A stretch of DNA of 22,332 bases, from assembly GCA_023400235.1 (NCBI GenBank), contig JAEXFI010000040.1, forward strand, positions 1 through 22,332, in the 5' to 3' direction. Within the stretch, counting starts at the first letter, position 1, and every line of letters starts with the position of its first letter. Positions 22,233 through 22,332 of the stretch are shown here, one piece after another. A program made the translations under genes and the position numbers. This DNA comes from Bacillota bacterium (GTDB lineage: Bacteria; Bacillota; Clostridia; Acetivibrionales; DSM-1351). The notes below the pieces were generated by a model. The model saw nothing but the letters and a program-made list of their open reading frames with translations. It did no database searches and was not told where the DNA came from.

Positions 22233-22332
22233 CATCTACGCGCATGGCGCGTACACAAATAGTAATGAAAGGCACGCAGTGGCTTTCGCTGCTTGAAAGT
22301 CACATTGACACACAACATGTATCTTTCAAGCT
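22233..22332 (-). repeat. 107-bp structured repeat, unit R2 (cut by window end)
   Basis: The first 100 bases (plus-strand order) are present, identical to L2 apart from base 22315 (A instead of G). The same three hairpins are formed. Further units may lie beyond the window. Confidence 0.85.

Overview
The window looks like the chromosome of a low-to-moderate GC member of the Clostridia. The evidence is a Spo0E-type sporulation phosphatase, a DUF2935 protein, Gram-positive LexA-type operators, strong AAGGAGG ribosome binding sites and a PBSX/skin-type contractile tail cluster. A Ruminiclostridium-like host is a reasonable guess, but it is inferred from general resemblance only.

Layout, left to right. 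(1) 1-2635, minus strand: a four-gene operon. An ABC ATPase, two polytopic permeases and then a small Cys-rich peptide (cut by the window edge) look like a LanFEG-type self-immunity exporter with a ribosomally made, modified peptide (RiPP/lanthipeptide-like) precursor. (2) 2977-3822, minus: a TcdE-family holin. It is preceded by two tandem copies of a 107-bp structured repeat, and further upstream by a possible promoter overlapping an imperfect LexA-like palindrome. (3) 4015-6537: a DUF2935 gene (plus), initiator tRNA-fMet (minus) and a MalY/PatB-type PLP C-S lyase (minus), probably host genes. (4) 6634-8198, minus: a LexA-controlled 88-aa protein, a second holin and a T7-lysozyme-type amidase (lysis module). 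(5) 8447-8623, plus: a small Spo0E-like protein sitting antisense inside the phage region. (6) 8926-22117, minus: the contractile tail operon. Read 5' to 3' it has a small conserved protein, sheath, tube, tail assembly chaperone with a programmed -1 frameshift, tape measure, LysM protein, hub, DUF2577, DUF2634, baseplate J, DUF2313, two tail fibre-like proteins with a shared N-terminus, and tiny genes between the fibres. (7) 22127-22332: a second pair of the same 107-bp repeats, immediately upstream of the tail genes and running off the window.

How the parts fit. The tail, baseplate, fibre and lysis genes form the distal half of a myovirus-type prophage or a tailocin-like particle. No capsid, terminase, portal, integrase or repressor gene is in the window, so prophage and tailocin cannot be told apart here. 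A LexA box in front of the 88-aa gene suggests DNA-damage control of part of the element. The least expected signal is the 107-bp repeat. It occurs as an ordered pair at two sites 18.68 kb apart, each time just ahead of a phage start codon, with hairpins supported by compensatory changes. An apparently unoccupied version of the same site is visible at the second holin. Other notable points are the RiPP-like peptide with exporter, the textbook -1 frameshift cassette, the Spo0E-like gene whose signature is SQMLN rather than SQELD, and the modular duplication of the fibre genes with their flanks.
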